A DNA stretch of 64,000 nucleotides from Myroides odoratimimus (GCF_030326305.1 NZ_JACAKB010000004.1:140767-204766), one strand, 5' to 3'; counted from the first letter of the stretch, positions 41,204 to 51,615 are shown. Notes: a model not told the origin generated them from the sequence alone. Program-made: numbers and translations.

Positions 41204-41275
41204 TAAAAGAAGCATCCCTCGACAAAGACTATCTTATCTCCACCATTCTCGTGGTATTCTCCATGTATTGTCGAA
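41204..41275 (-). repeat. Interspersed ~70-bp repeat, copy B
   Basis: The reverse complement of this stretch aligns with 13049-13118: both start TCGAC[A/T]AT and share TGGAG[A/T]ATA, GAAT[G/A]GTGGA, TTxGTCGA and GGATGCTTCT at the end. It stands in a 1-kb stretch (40959-41955) where I see no gene. The spacing and dyad ends suggest a mobile or structural repeat family. Confidence 0.65.
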
Positions 41276-41879
41276 GCAATAAGTATGAATACTAGGCTAT
41301 ATAAGGGGTAAGAGTGTATAGGACTTCATTGGATAAAAAATGATGTAGAATGCAATGTGTTGATTATTATGTTGTTGGTTGTTTTTGCTATTTAAAAAAA
41401 GTCAATCTCTTTTTTACTATTTATAGATAGAATTAGCTTAATAGGTTTCTTTTTAGAAAAAATAGAGGTTACAAAAGTGTTCTATTGCTATAAATAGGTA
41501 GTAATAAGTATACAATTTTAAAAAAGTGCTTTTCGTTTTTTACGGAAGGTAAAGAAGAGGTGTAAGTGGCTAAAACTTACTTATTGGCTAAAATTAACTT
41601 ATTTAGAACGATTATAGTTAAATGTTTATAATCCGACATTTTGAACATCTATACCGTGTTATAGTGCTTGTGTGCTAGTGCTCATTGATAGAATTTTGCC
41701 TCATGTTAATAGTAGCCTAATGGCTGTGTGTTATATTCTTTTATATGCTAGTGCATAGTGTAGTAGGGAAGAGGAATAATGTGTTTTGTACTTAAGGAAG
41801 ATACTTCTTGATTTCTATAATCTTACCTTTTGACTAAAAAATCTACTTTTTATCCCTTTACCTCACTTTGTTTAGATAA

Positions 41880-41887
41880 TACATTTG
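41880..41887 (+). promoter_or_regulatory. Putative -7 box of the RND efflux operon
   Basis: TACATTTG matches TAnnTTTG and lies 68 bp before the adaptor start codon. The -33 TTG is not at ideal spacing (a TTG sits only 9 bp upstream). A long leader is left for regulation. Confidence 0.3.
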
Positions 41888-41955
41888 TCATGTGTTAGGA
41901 TAGAAGTAAAACTACTAATTAACGCAATAGTTCAATCAATAATAAATAGTTAAAG

Positions 41956-43077
41956 ATGAAAAAAACATCTACTTTTTTAGGTCTTACTACAATTGCTTTA
42001 TTATGGGCATGTCAAGATAAAAAGCAAGAAGGAGAATGGGGAGGAGACGGTCAAGTCGAGCAGTACCCAGTACTTTCAATAAAAACGGAGAAAACCAATT
42101 TATTTACAGATTATCCAGTGGTGTTACAAGGGATAAAAGATGTGGAATTGCGTCCAAAGATTGATGGCTTCGTTGAAGCAATCTATGTGGATGAAGGGCA
42201 AACGGTCAAAAAAGGACAGCCCTTATTCAAAATCTACGCTCCACAATATCACGAAGAAAGTGTGGCGGCGGTGGCTTCAATAAAAAATGCAGAGGCAGAG
42301 CTAAACAACGCTCGTATGCAGGTGGCAAAAGCTAAACCGTTAGTGAGTGAGGGTATTATCAGTAACTATGAGTTAGAGTCTGCAGAGTATGCATTAAGAA
42401 GTAAAGAAGCACAATTAGCACAAGCTAAAGCGAACTTAAATAGTGCACAGGCTAATGTAGGATATACACAAGTGGTAGCTCCTTTTGATGGAGTGATAGG
42501 ATTGATTCCTTATAAAGTGGGAGCATTGGTAAGTAGTGCTTCTCCAGAACCTCTAACTACAGTATCTGAGATAGGAAGTATCAATGCTTACTTCTCTATG
42601 AATGAAAAAGAGTTTATTGATTTTATTCAAAAAGGAGGAGAACAAACTCTAGAACAGAGATTAGCTAGTATGCCTGAAGTATCCCTTTTATTAGCGAATG
42701 GAAGCGAGTACAATCAGAAAGGAAAAATAAATACTGTAAGTGGACAAGTAGACCCTCGTACTGGGAGTGTGAACTTCAGAGCTGTTTTTGCTAATCCGCA
42801 AGGGATATTGAGAAGTGGAAATAGTGCTACTATTCGTGTACATGAGAGTGTAGACGCGGCTATCTTGGTTCCTCAGAAGGCGACTTTTGAAGTACAAGGG
42901 AAACGCTTTATTTATGTTGCTAATGCAGAAGGGGTAGTAACCAGCACAGAAATTTCGGTTATGGAAAAGGTGCCTTCAAGTCAATACTTCGTAGTGACAA
43001 GTGGGTTAAAACCTGGAGACAAAATCGTAAGTGCAGATATTGGAGGACTACGTGAAGGAATGAAGATTAAAATGTAA
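41956..43077 (+). CDS. RND efflux periplasmic adaptor (membrane fusion lipoprotein)
   Basis: 373 residues with a lipobox (LTTIALLWACQDK). The adaptor domains are visible: beta-barrel strand DVELRPKIDGFVEAIYVDEG, the lipoyl-like pair around the long coiled-coil hairpin (about 95-150), and VAPFDGVIGLIPYKVGALV. It links the inner-membrane pump to the outer-membrane channel. First of the operon; the pump starts 14 bp downstream. Confidence 0.95.
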   Translation: MKKTSTFLGLTTIALLWACQDKKQEGEWGGDGQVEQYPVLSIKTEKTNLFTDYPVVLQGIKDVELRPKIDGFVEAIYVDEGQTVKKGQPLFKIYAPQYHEESVAAVASIKNAEAELNNARMQVAKAKPLVSEGIISNYELESAEYALRSKEAQLAQAKANLNSAQANVGYTQVVAPFDGVIGLIPYKVGALVSSASPEPLTTVSEIGSINAYFSMNEKEFIDFIQKGGEQTLEQRLASMPEVSLLLANGSEYNQKGKINTVSGQVDPRTGSVNFRAVFANPQGILRSGNSATIRVHESVDAAILVPQKATFEVQGKRFIYVANAEGVVTSTEISVMEKVPSSQYFVVTSGLKPGDKIVSADIGGLREGMKIKM

Positions 43078-43091
43078 TAGAGGATAGCATT

Positions 43092-46000
43092 ATGTTAAGA
43101 AGATTTATAGAAAACCCAGTGTTATCTACCGTGATATCTATCATTATAGTAATACTAGGGTTATTAGGACTATTCTCATTACCTATCACCCAGTATCCTG
43201 AGATAGCACCACCTACAGTACAGGTGACAGCTAACTACCAAGGGGCAAATGCTGAGGCGGTAATGAAGAGTGTGATTATTCCATTAGAAGAACAGATTAA
43301 TGGAGTAGAGAATATGGCATATATGAACTCAAAGGCGAGTAATGATGGTTCGGCTGTTATTACCATTACTTTTACACAAGGAGCGGATGCTGATATGGCA
43401 GCTGTGAACGTGCAGAACCGTGTGAACCAAGCCATGAGCCAACTGCCAGAAGAAGTAATAAAACAAGGGGTGACTACGACTAAGAGATTGAGTAGTGAAA
43501 TATTCAGTTTCTTAATGTATAGCTCTGATAGTAGATATGATCAAGCATTCTTAGAGAACTACGCTCGTATCAATATTTTACCTAAAATAAAACGTATCAA
43601 TGGAGTAGGGGATGCCTCTATCTATGGAGGACGTGAGTACAGTATGCGTATCTGGTTAAAGCCAAACGCAATGGCTTCTTATGGACTTACGCCAAGTGAT
43701 ATAGTACAAGCGTTACAGGAGCAGAACGTAGAGGCTGCACCCGGTAAGGTAGGAGAGAACAGTAGACAGAGTTTTCAATATGCTCTAAAATATACAGGGC
43801 GATTAGAGACACCTGAGGAATTCGGAGATATTATTATCCGTTCTAATGGAACAGGTAAGATATTGCGCCTGAGCGATGTGGCAGAGATAGACTTAGGAGC
43901 GTACTCGTATGCGATGACCATGACTGCTTATAAGCAGCACGGTACTTATATAGCTGTAAACCAGGTGGCAGGGTCTAATGCCCATGAGATTATTAAACAA
44001 TGTGAAGAGTTATTAAAAGAAGCAGAAAAAGACTTGCCTGCGGGTGCTAAATTCGAAGTATATGCAAATTCTAATGATTTCTTATTAGCCTCTATTGATA
44101 AATTGATAGCGACTTTAATAGAAGCATTTGTATTAGTGTTCATAGTAGTATTAGTGTTCTTACAGGATTGGCGTTCTACTTTGATACCAGCTATAGCGGT
44201 ACCAGTAGCTATCGTAGGTACGTTCTTTTTCTTGAACTTATTTGGTTTCTCTATTAACTTATTGACTCTTTTCGCCTTAGTACTGTCCATTGGTATTGTG
44301 GTAGATGATGCTATCATCGTAGTAGAGGCAGTACATGCCAAACTATATGAAGGAGCAGAAACAGCTAAGAAGGCAACAGTGAGTGCGATGAGTGAATTGA
44401 CCACAGCGATTATCTCGATTACATTAGTGATGTCAGCAGTATTCGTACCTGTTACTTTTATTGAAGGGTCTGTAGGGGTGTTTTATAAAGAGTTTGGTAT
44501 CACATTAGCTGTTGCTATTTTGATTTCGGCTATTAATGCCTTGACACTGAGTCCAGCGTTATGTGCTATTATGTTGAAACCTGAGTCAGGTATTCATCAA
44601 GAGAAAAGAGGTTTTGTCAATAGATTTAAATCAGCTTTTAATAGTTCATTTGATCGAATGACTAATCGTTATGTAGGTGTATTAGGCTTCTTGAATAAGA
44701 ATAAATGGTTATCGTTAGGAAGTATCGTTGTATTCGGTGCCTTGTTTGTATTCTTAACGAAAACGACACCAACAGGATTCGTACCTAATGAGGATAGTGC
44801 TTCTATCTATGGTAATATTATATTAGCACCATCTACTTCTCTTGAAGAGACTGAACGTATTTCTAATGAGATAGATAGTATAGCGATGAGTATACCTGAG
44901 GTGAAGTTCACTTCACGACTTGCAGGTATGGACTTCTTCAGTGGAAATGGTAGCTCGTATGCTGTAGAGTTTATTAAGCTAAAACACTGGAAAGATCGCC
45001 CTAACCCAGAGCAAAATATTCACAGTGTAGTAGGGCAGTTATTTGCTAAAACGGCGCATATTAAAGATGCTAATATTGTATTCTTTGCAGCACCTACGTT
45101 ACAAGGGTTTGGTAACAGTTCTGGATTCGAAGTACAGTTACAAGATAAGACAGGTGGAGATTATAAGAAGTTTGAAGAAATAATAGGAGGGTTCTTAGGA
45201 GCGTTAAATCAACGCCCAGAGATTATGTATGCAACTTCGTCTTTTAATACTAACTTCCCTCAGTATGAAGTATCTGTTAATGTTGCAAAAGCAAAAGAAG
45301 CAGGAGTAGGGGTAACAGAGATTCTGACTACACTACAGGGGTATCTAGGAGGTATCTATGCAACGAACTTTAACCGCTTCGGTAAGCAGTATAAAGTAAT
45401 GATACAAGCAGATCCTAATTTCCGTGAGAATAAAGAGGCTATCGATAAACTATATGTGAAGAATGAGCAAGGAGTGATGTCTCCTATCACGGCATTTATT
45501 GATCTGAAGAAAGTATATAGTCCAGAGTTCTTGACACGCTTTAACTTATTTAATTCAGCTTTTGTCAACGGTAGCCCTAATCCTGGATTTAGTTCTGGAG
45601 ATGCTATACGTGCGATAGAAGAAGTAGCAGCACAGACTTTGCCACAAGGATATGGTTTTGAGTATTCAGGATTGTCTAGAGAAGAGAGCGGTAGTGGTAA
45701 CCAGACTGTTATTATTTTCGTGCTGTCTATCTTATTCGTTTACTTCTTATTAAGTGCTCAGTTTAAGAGTTATATACTTCCATTAGCAGTGTTGTTCTCT
45801 TTACCGATAGGGTTAGCAGGAGCTTTTATCTTCGCTAAGCTATTCGGAATAGAAAACAATATATTCTTACAGATTAGTTTGATTATGTTGATTGGTTTAT
45901 TAGCGAAGAATGCTATTCTGATTGTAGAGTTTGCACTACAGAGACGACAGTCAGGTCAGTCTATTGCAGATGCAGCTATAGAAGGAGCACGTATTCGTCT

Positions 46001-46226
46001 AAGACCTATTCTGATGACTTCATTTGCTTTTATTTTTGGATTATTACCATTGATGATGGCTACAGGAGCAGGAGCGCTTAGTAATAAGTCAATAGGTACA
46101 GCTGCGGTAGGAGGAATGTTGATTGGTACACTGATAGGAGTGTTGGTTATTCCTTCATTATTTGTTGTATTCCAGGCGTTACAAGAAAAAATAAGTGGAG
46201 CACCTGTATTAGAAGAAGAAGAGTAA
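43092..46226 (+). CDS. RND multidrug efflux pump, HAE1 family (AcrB/MexB-like)
   Basis: 1044 residues, the AcrB length. It starts MLRRFIENPVLSTVISIIIV and has 12 predicted membrane helices in two halves with large periplasmic loops. The proton-relay Asp-Asp in TM4 is visible (LSIGIVVDDAIIVVEA), as is the TM10 Lys region (LIGLLAKNAILIVEFALQRR). It exports drugs or solutes in exchange for protons. Substrate range cannot be read from sequence. Confidence 0.97.
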   Translation: MLRRFIENPVLSTVISIIIVILGLLGLFSLPITQYPEIAPPTVQVTANYQGANAEAVMKSVIIPLEEQINGVENMAYMNSKASNDGSAVITITFTQGADADMAAVNVQNRVNQAMSQLPEEVIKQGVTTTKRLSSEIFSFLMYSSDSRYDQAFLENYARINILPKIKRINGVGDASIYGGREYSMRIWLKPNAMASYGLTPSDIVQALQEQNVEAAPGKVGENSRQSFQYALKYTGRLETPEEFGDIIIRSNGTGKILRLSDVAEIDLGAYSYAMTMTAYKQHGTYIAVNQVAGSNAHEIIKQCEELLKEAEKDLPAGAKFEVYANSNDFLLASIDKLIATLIEAFVLVFIVVLVFLQDWRSTLIPAIAVPVAIVGTFFFLNLFGFSINLLTLFALVLSIGIVVDDAIIVVEAVHAKLYEGAETAKKATVSAMSELTTAIISITLVMSAVFVPVTFIEGSVGVFYKEFGITLAVAILISAINALTLSPALCAIMLKPESGIHQEKRGFVNRFKSAFNSSFDRMTNRYVGVLGFLNKNKWLSLGSIVVFGALFVFLTKTTPTGFVPNEDSASIYGNIILAPSTSLEETERISNEIDSIAMSIPEVKFTSRLAGMDFFSGNGSSYAVEFIKLKHWKDRPNPEQNIHSVVGQLFAKTAHIKDANIVFFAAPTLQGFGNSSGFEVQLQDKTGGDYKKFEEIIGGFLGALNQRPEIMYATSSFNTNFPQYEVSVNVAKAKEAGVGVTEILTTLQGYLGGIYATNFNRFGKQYKVMIQADPNFRENKEAIDKLYVKNEQGVMSPITAFIDLKKVYSPEFLTRFNLFNSAFVNGSPNPGFSSGDAIRAIEEVAAQTLPQGYGFEYSGLSREESGSGNQTVIIFVLSILFVYFLLSAQFKSYILPLAVLFSLPIGLAGAFIFAKLFGIENNIFLQISLIMLIGLLAKNAILIVEFALQRRQSGQSIADAAIEGARIRLRPILMTSFAFIFGLLPLMMATGAGALSNKSIGTAAVGGMLIGTLIGVLVIPSLFVVFQALQEKISGAPVLEEEE

Positions 46227-46320
46227 GTGTAATTATAAAGTGATAAACGTATAAGTGTATCTAAGGATGTGCTTATACGTTACACAATGACTTAAGTCAA
46301 TGCGATAAATCAGAAGAATC

Positions 46321-47712
46321 ATGAAATGGACATATAAAATATATATAGGGGTAGCGGCTATTGGGTTATTGGCTTCATGTCAATCTGCGAAGACGTACCA
46401 CAAACAAGAAGCGATAGACCAGGACTTGTATAGAGTTGTACAAGAAACGGATACGTTGAATATAGGTATGATGCCTTGGCAGACTTTGTTTAAAGATGCA
46501 AAGTTACAAGAGCTAATAACAGAAGGAATAAAAAATAACCTAGACCTGAAGATGGGAATAGAAAGGCTGCATGCTTCAGAGGCGTTGTTAAAACAATCTA
46601 AAGCTGCGTTCTTACCTGACTTAAGTATAGGTGGAGGAGTGAAAAGATCAAGACTGTCTTATCCTCAAGGTTTTGGTTTTGTAAAGAATGCTACGCAGTA
46701 CGATGTATTTGCTAGTACTTCTTGGGAGATTGATGTATGGGGTAGATTAGCGAGTAGTAAGCGTGCAGCTTATTATAGAATGCTTAAGTCTGATGCAGGA
46801 CAAAAAGCTGTGCAAACTCAGATAGTAGCTCAGATAGCAGATTATTATTACCAATTATTGGCGTTAGATCAACAACAAGCTATTATCGAAAAGACGATAG
46901 TGAATCGAAAAGACGACGTTGAAACAATGCAAAAGTTGAAGGAGTCAAGTGTAGTAACGGGTGCTGCTGTGGTACAGAGTGAGGCTAACTACTATGACGC
47001 TGAGGCTACACTACCAGGAGTGAAGCGCCAAATTAGAGAAGTAGAGAATGCTTTGAATATCTTGTTAGGAAAGCCTGTTGGCGAAATAGATAGAACTGAT
47101 CTGTCGGTACAAGAATTACCAATAAAACCAAGTATTGGTATTCCGGCTCACTTGCTACAAAATAGACCAGATGTGATGGCTGCAGAGTATGAGTTAGCAG
47201 CTTATTTTGAAGATGTAAGTGCTGCCAAAAGAGCTTTTTATCCAGCATTGACAATAACAGGAGGGGCAGGGTTCTCAAGTTATGAGTTTAAAGATTGGTT
47301 TTCTTCTACGGGGCTGTTCGCTAATATAGCAGGAGGTTTATTACAACCTATCTTTAACAAGAGACAAAATAAAACGAGATTAGAAGTAGCTAAAGCTACT
47401 TATCAAGAAAAGGCATACAATTTTCAGAAGGCTATGTTAGTTGCAGGGCAGGAAGTATCAGATGCTTTGTATGCTTATGAGATGGCAGGAGAACAGCTAG
47501 CTATGAGACAACTGCAAGTAAATAAATTAGCACTAGCAGTTGATTATACAAAGAAGCTATTAGTGTATCATTCATCAACGAATTATACAGATGTACTAAC
47601 GTCAGAACAAGCACACCTTTATGCACAATTAGCACATAGTAATGATCAGCTATTAGAATGGCAGGCTATTATTAAGCTTTATAAAGCATTAGGCGGAGGT
47701 TGGAGAGAATAA
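46321..47712 (+). CDS. Outer-membrane efflux channel, NodT/TolC family lipoprotein
   Basis: 463 residues with a lipobox (GLLASCQSA). The two tandem OEP repeats of the NodT family are visible, with long helical stretches (GIERLHASEALLKQSKAAFL) and the RPDVMAAEYELAAYFEDVSA motif. It forms the outer-membrane exit duct for the RND pump encoded upstream. The 94-bp gap to the pump contains a small dyad (CTTATACGTT-type) but no clear terminator. Confidence 0.95.
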   Translation: MKWTYKIYIGVAAIGLLASCQSAKTYHKQEAIDQDLYRVVQETDTLNIGMMPWQTLFKDAKLQELITEGIKNNLDLKMGIERLHASEALLKQSKAAFLPDLSIGGGVKRSRLSYPQGFGFVKNATQYDVFASTSWEIDVWGRLASSKRAAYYRMLKSDAGQKAVQTQIVAQIADYYYQLLALDQQQAIIEKTIVNRKDDVETMQKLKESSVVTGAAVVQSEANYYDAEATLPGVKRQIREVENALNILLGKPVGEIDRTDLSVQELPIKPSIGIPAHLLQNRPDVMAAEYELAAYFEDVSAAKRAFYPALTITGGAGFSSYEFKDWFSSTGLFANIAGGLLQPIFNKRQNKTRLEVAKATYQEKAYNFQKAMLVAGQEVSDALYAYEMAGEQLAMRQLQVNKLALAVDYTKKLLVYHSSTNYTDVLTSEQAHLYAQLAHSNDQLLEWQAIIKLYKALGGGWRE

Positions 47713-47934
47713 TTTTTTCCATTTATATATAAAGTAATGAAAGTAATATTATGGAGATATAAATCTCGATAGTAGATGATTAATTACTTGGCTCAGTCTG
47801 TTAATCGGTATTTTACTTTTAGATAGTTAATCATCGTGCTAATTTGGGAACTATTTATAAAATTGTGAAATACCAACAGGCTGGGTTTTATTAGGAGAGT
47901 AATCCTTATTGATTTTTACTACTTTTTAATTGAG

Positions 47935-47963
47935 AGAGCCACATCGTGAGATGTGGCTTTTGC
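47935..47963. terminator. Terminator between the efflux operon and 47966 gene
   Basis: AGAGCCACATC and GATGTGGCTTTT form a 10-bp stem with a 4-base loop GTGA. It suits the end of the efflux operon or the convergent gene. Confidence 0.85.
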
Positions 47964-47965
47964 TA

Positions 47966-48577
47966 TTAGAAAGATAGACGAATAATTCTATCTAATTTTT
48001 CTTTATCAATATTAGGAGAGAATTCATTGTATAGCTCCTGTTTTAATAACGATACAATCGAAAAGAAATCCGAGGTAAGAGTTAAATAGTATTGTTCTAC
48101 TTTCTCTACAGATTGATTCTCAGCAACTTTTATTTGACTGCTTTCTATCATCAAATTGCCTACGTGAACTAAGATTTTATCGAATGTCTCTGCTGAGGTA
48201 TGCATTTGAAGAAAACCGAATTCAAATATAAGATCGTGAAGGTTGTTCACTTCTTTCTCTATCTTCTTACCTGTAGCCAAGTGAGGACTAAGCGACTCTC
48301 GTTGTAAGATCGTGTTTAGCTGTGTTAGGAATTGAAAGAAAACTTCTTGTTTCTTTTCAAATACTAATAAATGACGTTCTCTTGATTCTTCACTTTTAGT
48401 TTGACCTTGTAATAGTAGAACAGTAATAATAGCAGTGATCACAACCCCTAATAATGTCCCAAAGAATTGACCAGGGAGAGAAGCTAGTTCAAATATTTCA
48501 AAAGTTATAGCTACAATAAAGAATATAATTGTACTTGTTATAATACCTACTCTTGGCCAATTGATTTTGTTTTTCAT
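47966..48577 (-). CDS. Small inner-membrane protein of unknown function
   Basis: 203 residues: two membrane helices (about 8-28 and 33-52, VGIITSTIIFFIVAITFEIF and FFGTLLGVVITAIITVLLL), then a cytoplasmic, helical, charged domain (LVFEKKQEVFFQFLTQLNTI). No enzyme motif. Function unknown; no clear operon. Confidence 0.8.
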   Translation of the reverse strand: MKNKINWPRVGIITSTIIFFIVAITFEIFELASLPGQFFGTLLGVVITAIITVLLLQGQTKSEESRERHLLVFEKKQEVFFQFLTQLNTILQRESLSPHLATGKKIEKEVNNLHDLIFEFGFLQMHTSAETFDKILVHVGNLMIESSQIKVAENQSVEKVEQYYLTLTSDFFSIVSLLKQELYNEFSPNIDKEKLDRIIRLSF

Positions 48578-48703
48578 AATGTCTTTATTTAAAAAGAAAC
48601 GGTGTAATGGTTTGATGGATAATAGTATAACCTCTTTTTAAGAGATAGAAAAAGGGTAATCCTATTAAGAATGAAATTACAACTATTTCTGATATAAAAA
48701 AGA

Positions 48704-49537
48704 TTATCTTTTTTGATGTAACTTGCGAAATGCTGACATACTTATTCCTTCTTGTTTTTTAAAGAACTTATTAGCATGACTCTCATCTGTAAATGTAAAT
48801 TCGGCAGTGATTTCACCTATTCTAAGATCGCTAAATAATAGACGTTGTTTGATAAGTTTTAGTCTATAAGTAGCGATGTATTGCTGCATGGTCTCACCAC
48901 ATTGATTAAAGAAGTAATTACCAACATAAGATGGTGCTAGACCAAACTCTTGTCCGATTACCTGTGCTGTTAGTTGTTTGAGGTCATAGATGTTCTGTTG
49001 TATATAGCTTATGATGTCTAATACCTTCTGCTCTTTTATGTTTAAGTTTTCAGGAATATAGTTCATTAGATTACGTGTAGCGATAATCATGATGGCATTG
49101 ATATACTGACGTTGCAAATCATAGTTACATGTTTTAGTATTTTGAATACTGAGTATAAGACATTCGACTATTTTGTGAATGATATGTTTGTCTTCTTCAT
49201 CTGTTATGATAGAAGTAGGTAGATGCGTAGCATAGTACAGCACGCATTCTAAATGATTAATATTAGTGGCATTGTATTGCTTGATATATTCATCATTTAC
49301 ACGAATAACGATAAACTCTGATTGGGCTGTTAAGTCAAATGAGTGTCTGTCTTCTGGGGTTATTAAGTATAGATCACCAGCAGCTATTTTGCTTTTATTG
49401 TCATTTACTGTGTGTATTCCTTCACCAGAAATGACAAAGACAAATTCAAAGAAATTGAAAAGCCTATTCTGTAAAGGACAACAATCTACCTTTTCATAAA
49501 AGACTTCAAAGGGTTGATATATATTTTCTCTTGCCAT
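48704..49537 (-). CDS. AraC family transcription regulator
   Basis: 277 residues: an AraC-binding cupin (about 10-100, FFEFVFVISGEGIHTVNDNK, DLYLITPEDRHSFDLT) and a C-terminal HTH_18 domain with QEFGLAPSYVGNYFFNQCGE and GEITAEFTFTDESHANKFFK. It is divergent from the oxidoreductase at 49617 across about 80 bp, which is the normal place for its target. The inducer is unknown. Confidence 0.92.
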   Translation of the reverse strand: MARENIYQPFEVFYEKVDCCPLQNRLFNFFEFVFVISGEGIHTVNDNKSKIAAGDLYLITPEDRHSFDLTAQSEFIVIRVNDEYIKQYNATNINHLECVLYYATHLPTSIITDEEDKHIIHKIVECLILSIQNTKTCNYDLQRQYINAIMIIATRNLMNYIPENLNIKEQKVLDIISYIQQNIYDLKQLTAQVIGQEFGLAPSYVGNYFFNQCGETMQQYIATYRLKLIKQRLLFSDLRIGEITAEFTFTDESHANKFFKKQEGISMSAFRKLHQKR

Positions 49538-49590
49538 GTATATACTATTATTTGATTAAAATATACCTGTATAGTGGTTTTTTATCAGTT

Positions 49591-49598
49591 TATTTTTG
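49591..49598 (+). promoter_or_regulatory. Putative -7 box of the oxidoreductase gene
   Basis: TATTTTTG matches TAnnTTTG and lies 19 bp before the ATG. No TTG at the ideal distance. Confidence 0.35.
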
Positions 49599-49616
49599 TG
49601 TAAAAGTAGTAAATAT

Positions 49617-50567
49617 ATGAAAGCAATTGTATTGAGCGAATTTGGAGGAGTAGAGAATCTTCAAATGACAGAGGTAGAGATGCCTCTTATAAATAACGAG
49701 GAGGTACTGGTAAGAGTGAAAGCACTTAGCATTAATCCAGTGGATGCACTAACTAGAGCAGGTACAGTAGGAATGTCTAAGGTAGTGGGGCAGTTTAGTC
49801 CTATTATTTTAGGATGGGATTTTTCTGGAGTAATAGAGTCGATTGGAGAAGACGTACAAGAATTTAAAGTAGGGGATGCTGTTTTTGGTATGGTAAACTT
49901 TCCAGGGCATGGCATGGCTTATGCAGAGTATATTGCTGTATCAGCTAATCAGATAGCTTTGAAACCAAACAATATTACACACGAGCAAGCAGCTGCATCT
50001 ACTTTAGCAGCCTTAACAGCTTGGCAGACTTTTACAAGTTATGGCAAGCTAAGACCTAAGGACAAGGTGTTAGTACACGCTGCATCTGGTGGAGTAGGAC
50101 ATTATGCTGTGCAGATAGCTAAGCATTTAGGAGCGTATGTGATAGGAACTTCTTCAGCTAAGAATAAGGAGTTTGTAATGGAATTAGGGGTAGATGAGCA
50201 TATCGATTACAGAAGTGAGAATTTTGAAGAAGTGGTATCAGAGATAGATTTCGTCTTAGAAGCTATAGGGGGGGATAACTTCCAGAAGTCGGTGAAGGTG
50301 CTTAAGCAGTTTGGTACTCTGGTCGTTTTGCCATCAGGATATACTAAAGATGATGAAGCAGTGTTTAATGAAAAACAGTTACACGGAAGTTGTTTTATGA
50401 GTGTGTATTCGAGTGGAAGAGATATGAAAATGATCGCTGAACTCTTAGAAAAGGGTGTTGTTAAAGCTCATATTAGTCGTGTTTTTGACTTTAAAGACAT
50501 GGATAAAGCACATTTATATATAGAAAACGGTAATACGGTTGGTAAGGTAGTTGTGTGTATTTCTTAA
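49617..50567 (+). CDS. Zinc-independent quinone oxidoreductase-like dehydrogenase (MDR family)
   Basis: The start is ATG 49617 (MKAIVLSEFGGVENLQMTEV), 316 residues; upstream in-frame codons at 49596 are unlikely. The GroES-like part has GWDFSGVIESIGEDVQEFKV, and the Rossmann part has VLVHAASGGVGHYAVQIAKH (nucleotide loop). The zinc-ligand Cys residues are missing, as in NADPH:quinone oxidoreductases. It reduces quinones or enones with NADPH. Its AraC neighbour probably controls it. Confidence 0.92.
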   Translation: MKAIVLSEFGGVENLQMTEVEMPLINNEEVLVRVKALSINPVDALTRAGTVGMSKVVGQFSPIILGWDFSGVIESIGEDVQEFKVGDAVFGMVNFPGHGMAYAEYIAVSANQIALKPNNITHEQAAASTLAALTAWQTFTSYGKLRPKDKVLVHAASGGVGHYAVQIAKHLGAYVIGTSSAKNKEFVMELGVDEHIDYRSENFEEVVSEIDFVLEAIGGDNFQKSVKVLKQFGTLVVLPSGYTKDDEAVFNEKQLHGSCFMSVYSSGRDMKMIAELLEKGVVKAHISRVFDFKDMDKAHLYIENGNTVGKVVVCIS

Positions 50568-50589
50568 AATAAATACAATAATCAAACAT

Positions 50590-50628
50590 AAAAGGTGATG
50601 TAATTGTAGAATATATCACCTTTTTTTG
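50590..50628 (+). terminator. Terminator of the oxidoreductase gene
   Basis: AAAAGGTGAT and ATCACCTTTT flank an AT-rich loop and are followed by more T residues. Confidence 0.8.
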
Positions 50629-50778
50629 TTTGTATATATTTTATTATTTAGTGTTTTTAGTATGTATATTGTTGTTTTTTTGGGTGTAAATTATAAGTAA
50701 TGTTAATTTTTTATATATTTGGATTGATAAATTTGTTTGATTCTATATGTTAACTATTCAAATAATCGTTATACGTTT

Positions 50779-50874
50779 ATGAAAAAAATTACCTTACTTA
50801 TATTAATGGGCTTCTTGTCATTTTCTTGTAGTAATGATGACAATAAAATGGAAAGGAAATTTAGGGTTGTTTAA
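50779..50874 (+). pseudogene. Truncated lipoprotein gene, 31 residues
   Basis: The frame encodes a complete lipoprotein signal (MKKITLLILMGFLSFSCSND) and only 15 further codons before TAA, followed directly by a terminator. It looks like the first part of a lipoprotein such as the Bacteroidota lipocalin-like group, with the rest deleted. A real 14-residue lipopeptide is possible. Bases 50568-51117 hold nothing else that I can support. Confidence 0.5.
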
Positions 50875-50911
50875 AAAGCACTTTTATAAAACTATAGAAG
50901 TGCTTTTTTTT
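50875..50911 (+). terminator. Terminator after the truncated lipoprotein
   Basis: AAAAAGCACTTTTATA and TATAGAAGTGCTTTTTTTT form a strong stem with a T run, beginning at the stop codon. Confidence 0.85.
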
Positions 50912-51117
50912 GATAGTAAATATAGTTGAAGTTAAATTATAAGATGATGAAAATGAAGATATTCCTTTGTTGAGAATAAATAGATCAGTTAATTACTTGA
51001 AAAATAGAATTAATCCATTGGCTGTTAATTTGTTATATTCCTATAAGTATCGTAAATTTAAAGTAATAAAAAGGTGACTTTTTTATTAGTGTATTGTCTA
51101 ACTAAAATCTAATTGTT

Positions 51118-51540
51118 ATGAAACAAAAGGTTCCAGTTGAAGAGATTATGACTAAAGAGTTAATCACTCTTACTTTATCCGATAGTTTATATGATGCAGA
51201 GCGATTGTTTAAAAAACATAAAATAAGACATATCCCTATTGTTAATGGAGATGTATTAGTAGGGGTACTTAGCTACTCTGATTTGATTAAAATTAGTTAT
51301 GTAGATGTTGTAGAGGATGAGTCAGAAGATATACCTTCAGTAGTCTATGATATGTATTCTATAGAACAACTGATGGCTAAAGTAGTGGTAAGTGCTCTCC
51401 CTACAGCAACAGTAAAAGAAGTAACAGAAATATTGTCAAAGCAGAGTTATCACTCTATTCCGATAGTCGACCATGTAGGCCATTTAAAAGGAATAGTGAC
51501 TACAACAGATCTATTAAAATATTTCTTAAAGCAGTATTAG
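51118..51540 (+). CDS. CBS-domain pair protein
   Basis: 140 residues, two CBS domains: VEEIMTKELITLTLSDSLYD with HKIRHIPIVNGDVLVGVLSY, then LMAKVVVSALPTATVKEVTE with QSYHSIPIVDHVGHLKGIVT. CBS pairs bind adenine nucleotides and sense energy state. No effector domain is fused. It stands alone. Confidence 0.93.
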   Translation: MKQKVPVEEIMTKELITLTLSDSLYDAERLFKKHKIRHIPIVNGDVLVGVLSYSDLIKISYVDVVEDESEDIPSVVYDMYSIEQLMAKVVVSALPTATVKEVTEILSKQSYHSIPIVDHVGHLKGIVTTTDLLKYFLKQY

Positions 51541-51615
51541 TTTAGTAAAGATAAGATAGGGCTACCTATCAGAATGGTATAAAGTAGGATAAATCGGTCG
51601 AAAAGAATTTATCTC

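Noticed and set aside
40095-41956. AraC protein at 40095 as the regulator of the RND efflux operon
   Set aside because: Nearly 1 kb of gene-free DNA separates them and the regulator has a divergent neighbour at 39058 that suits it better. Not excluded, but unsupported.
43946-44404. 152-codon open frame antisense to the RND pump gene
   Set aside because: Shadow of a strongly conserved membrane-protein gene.
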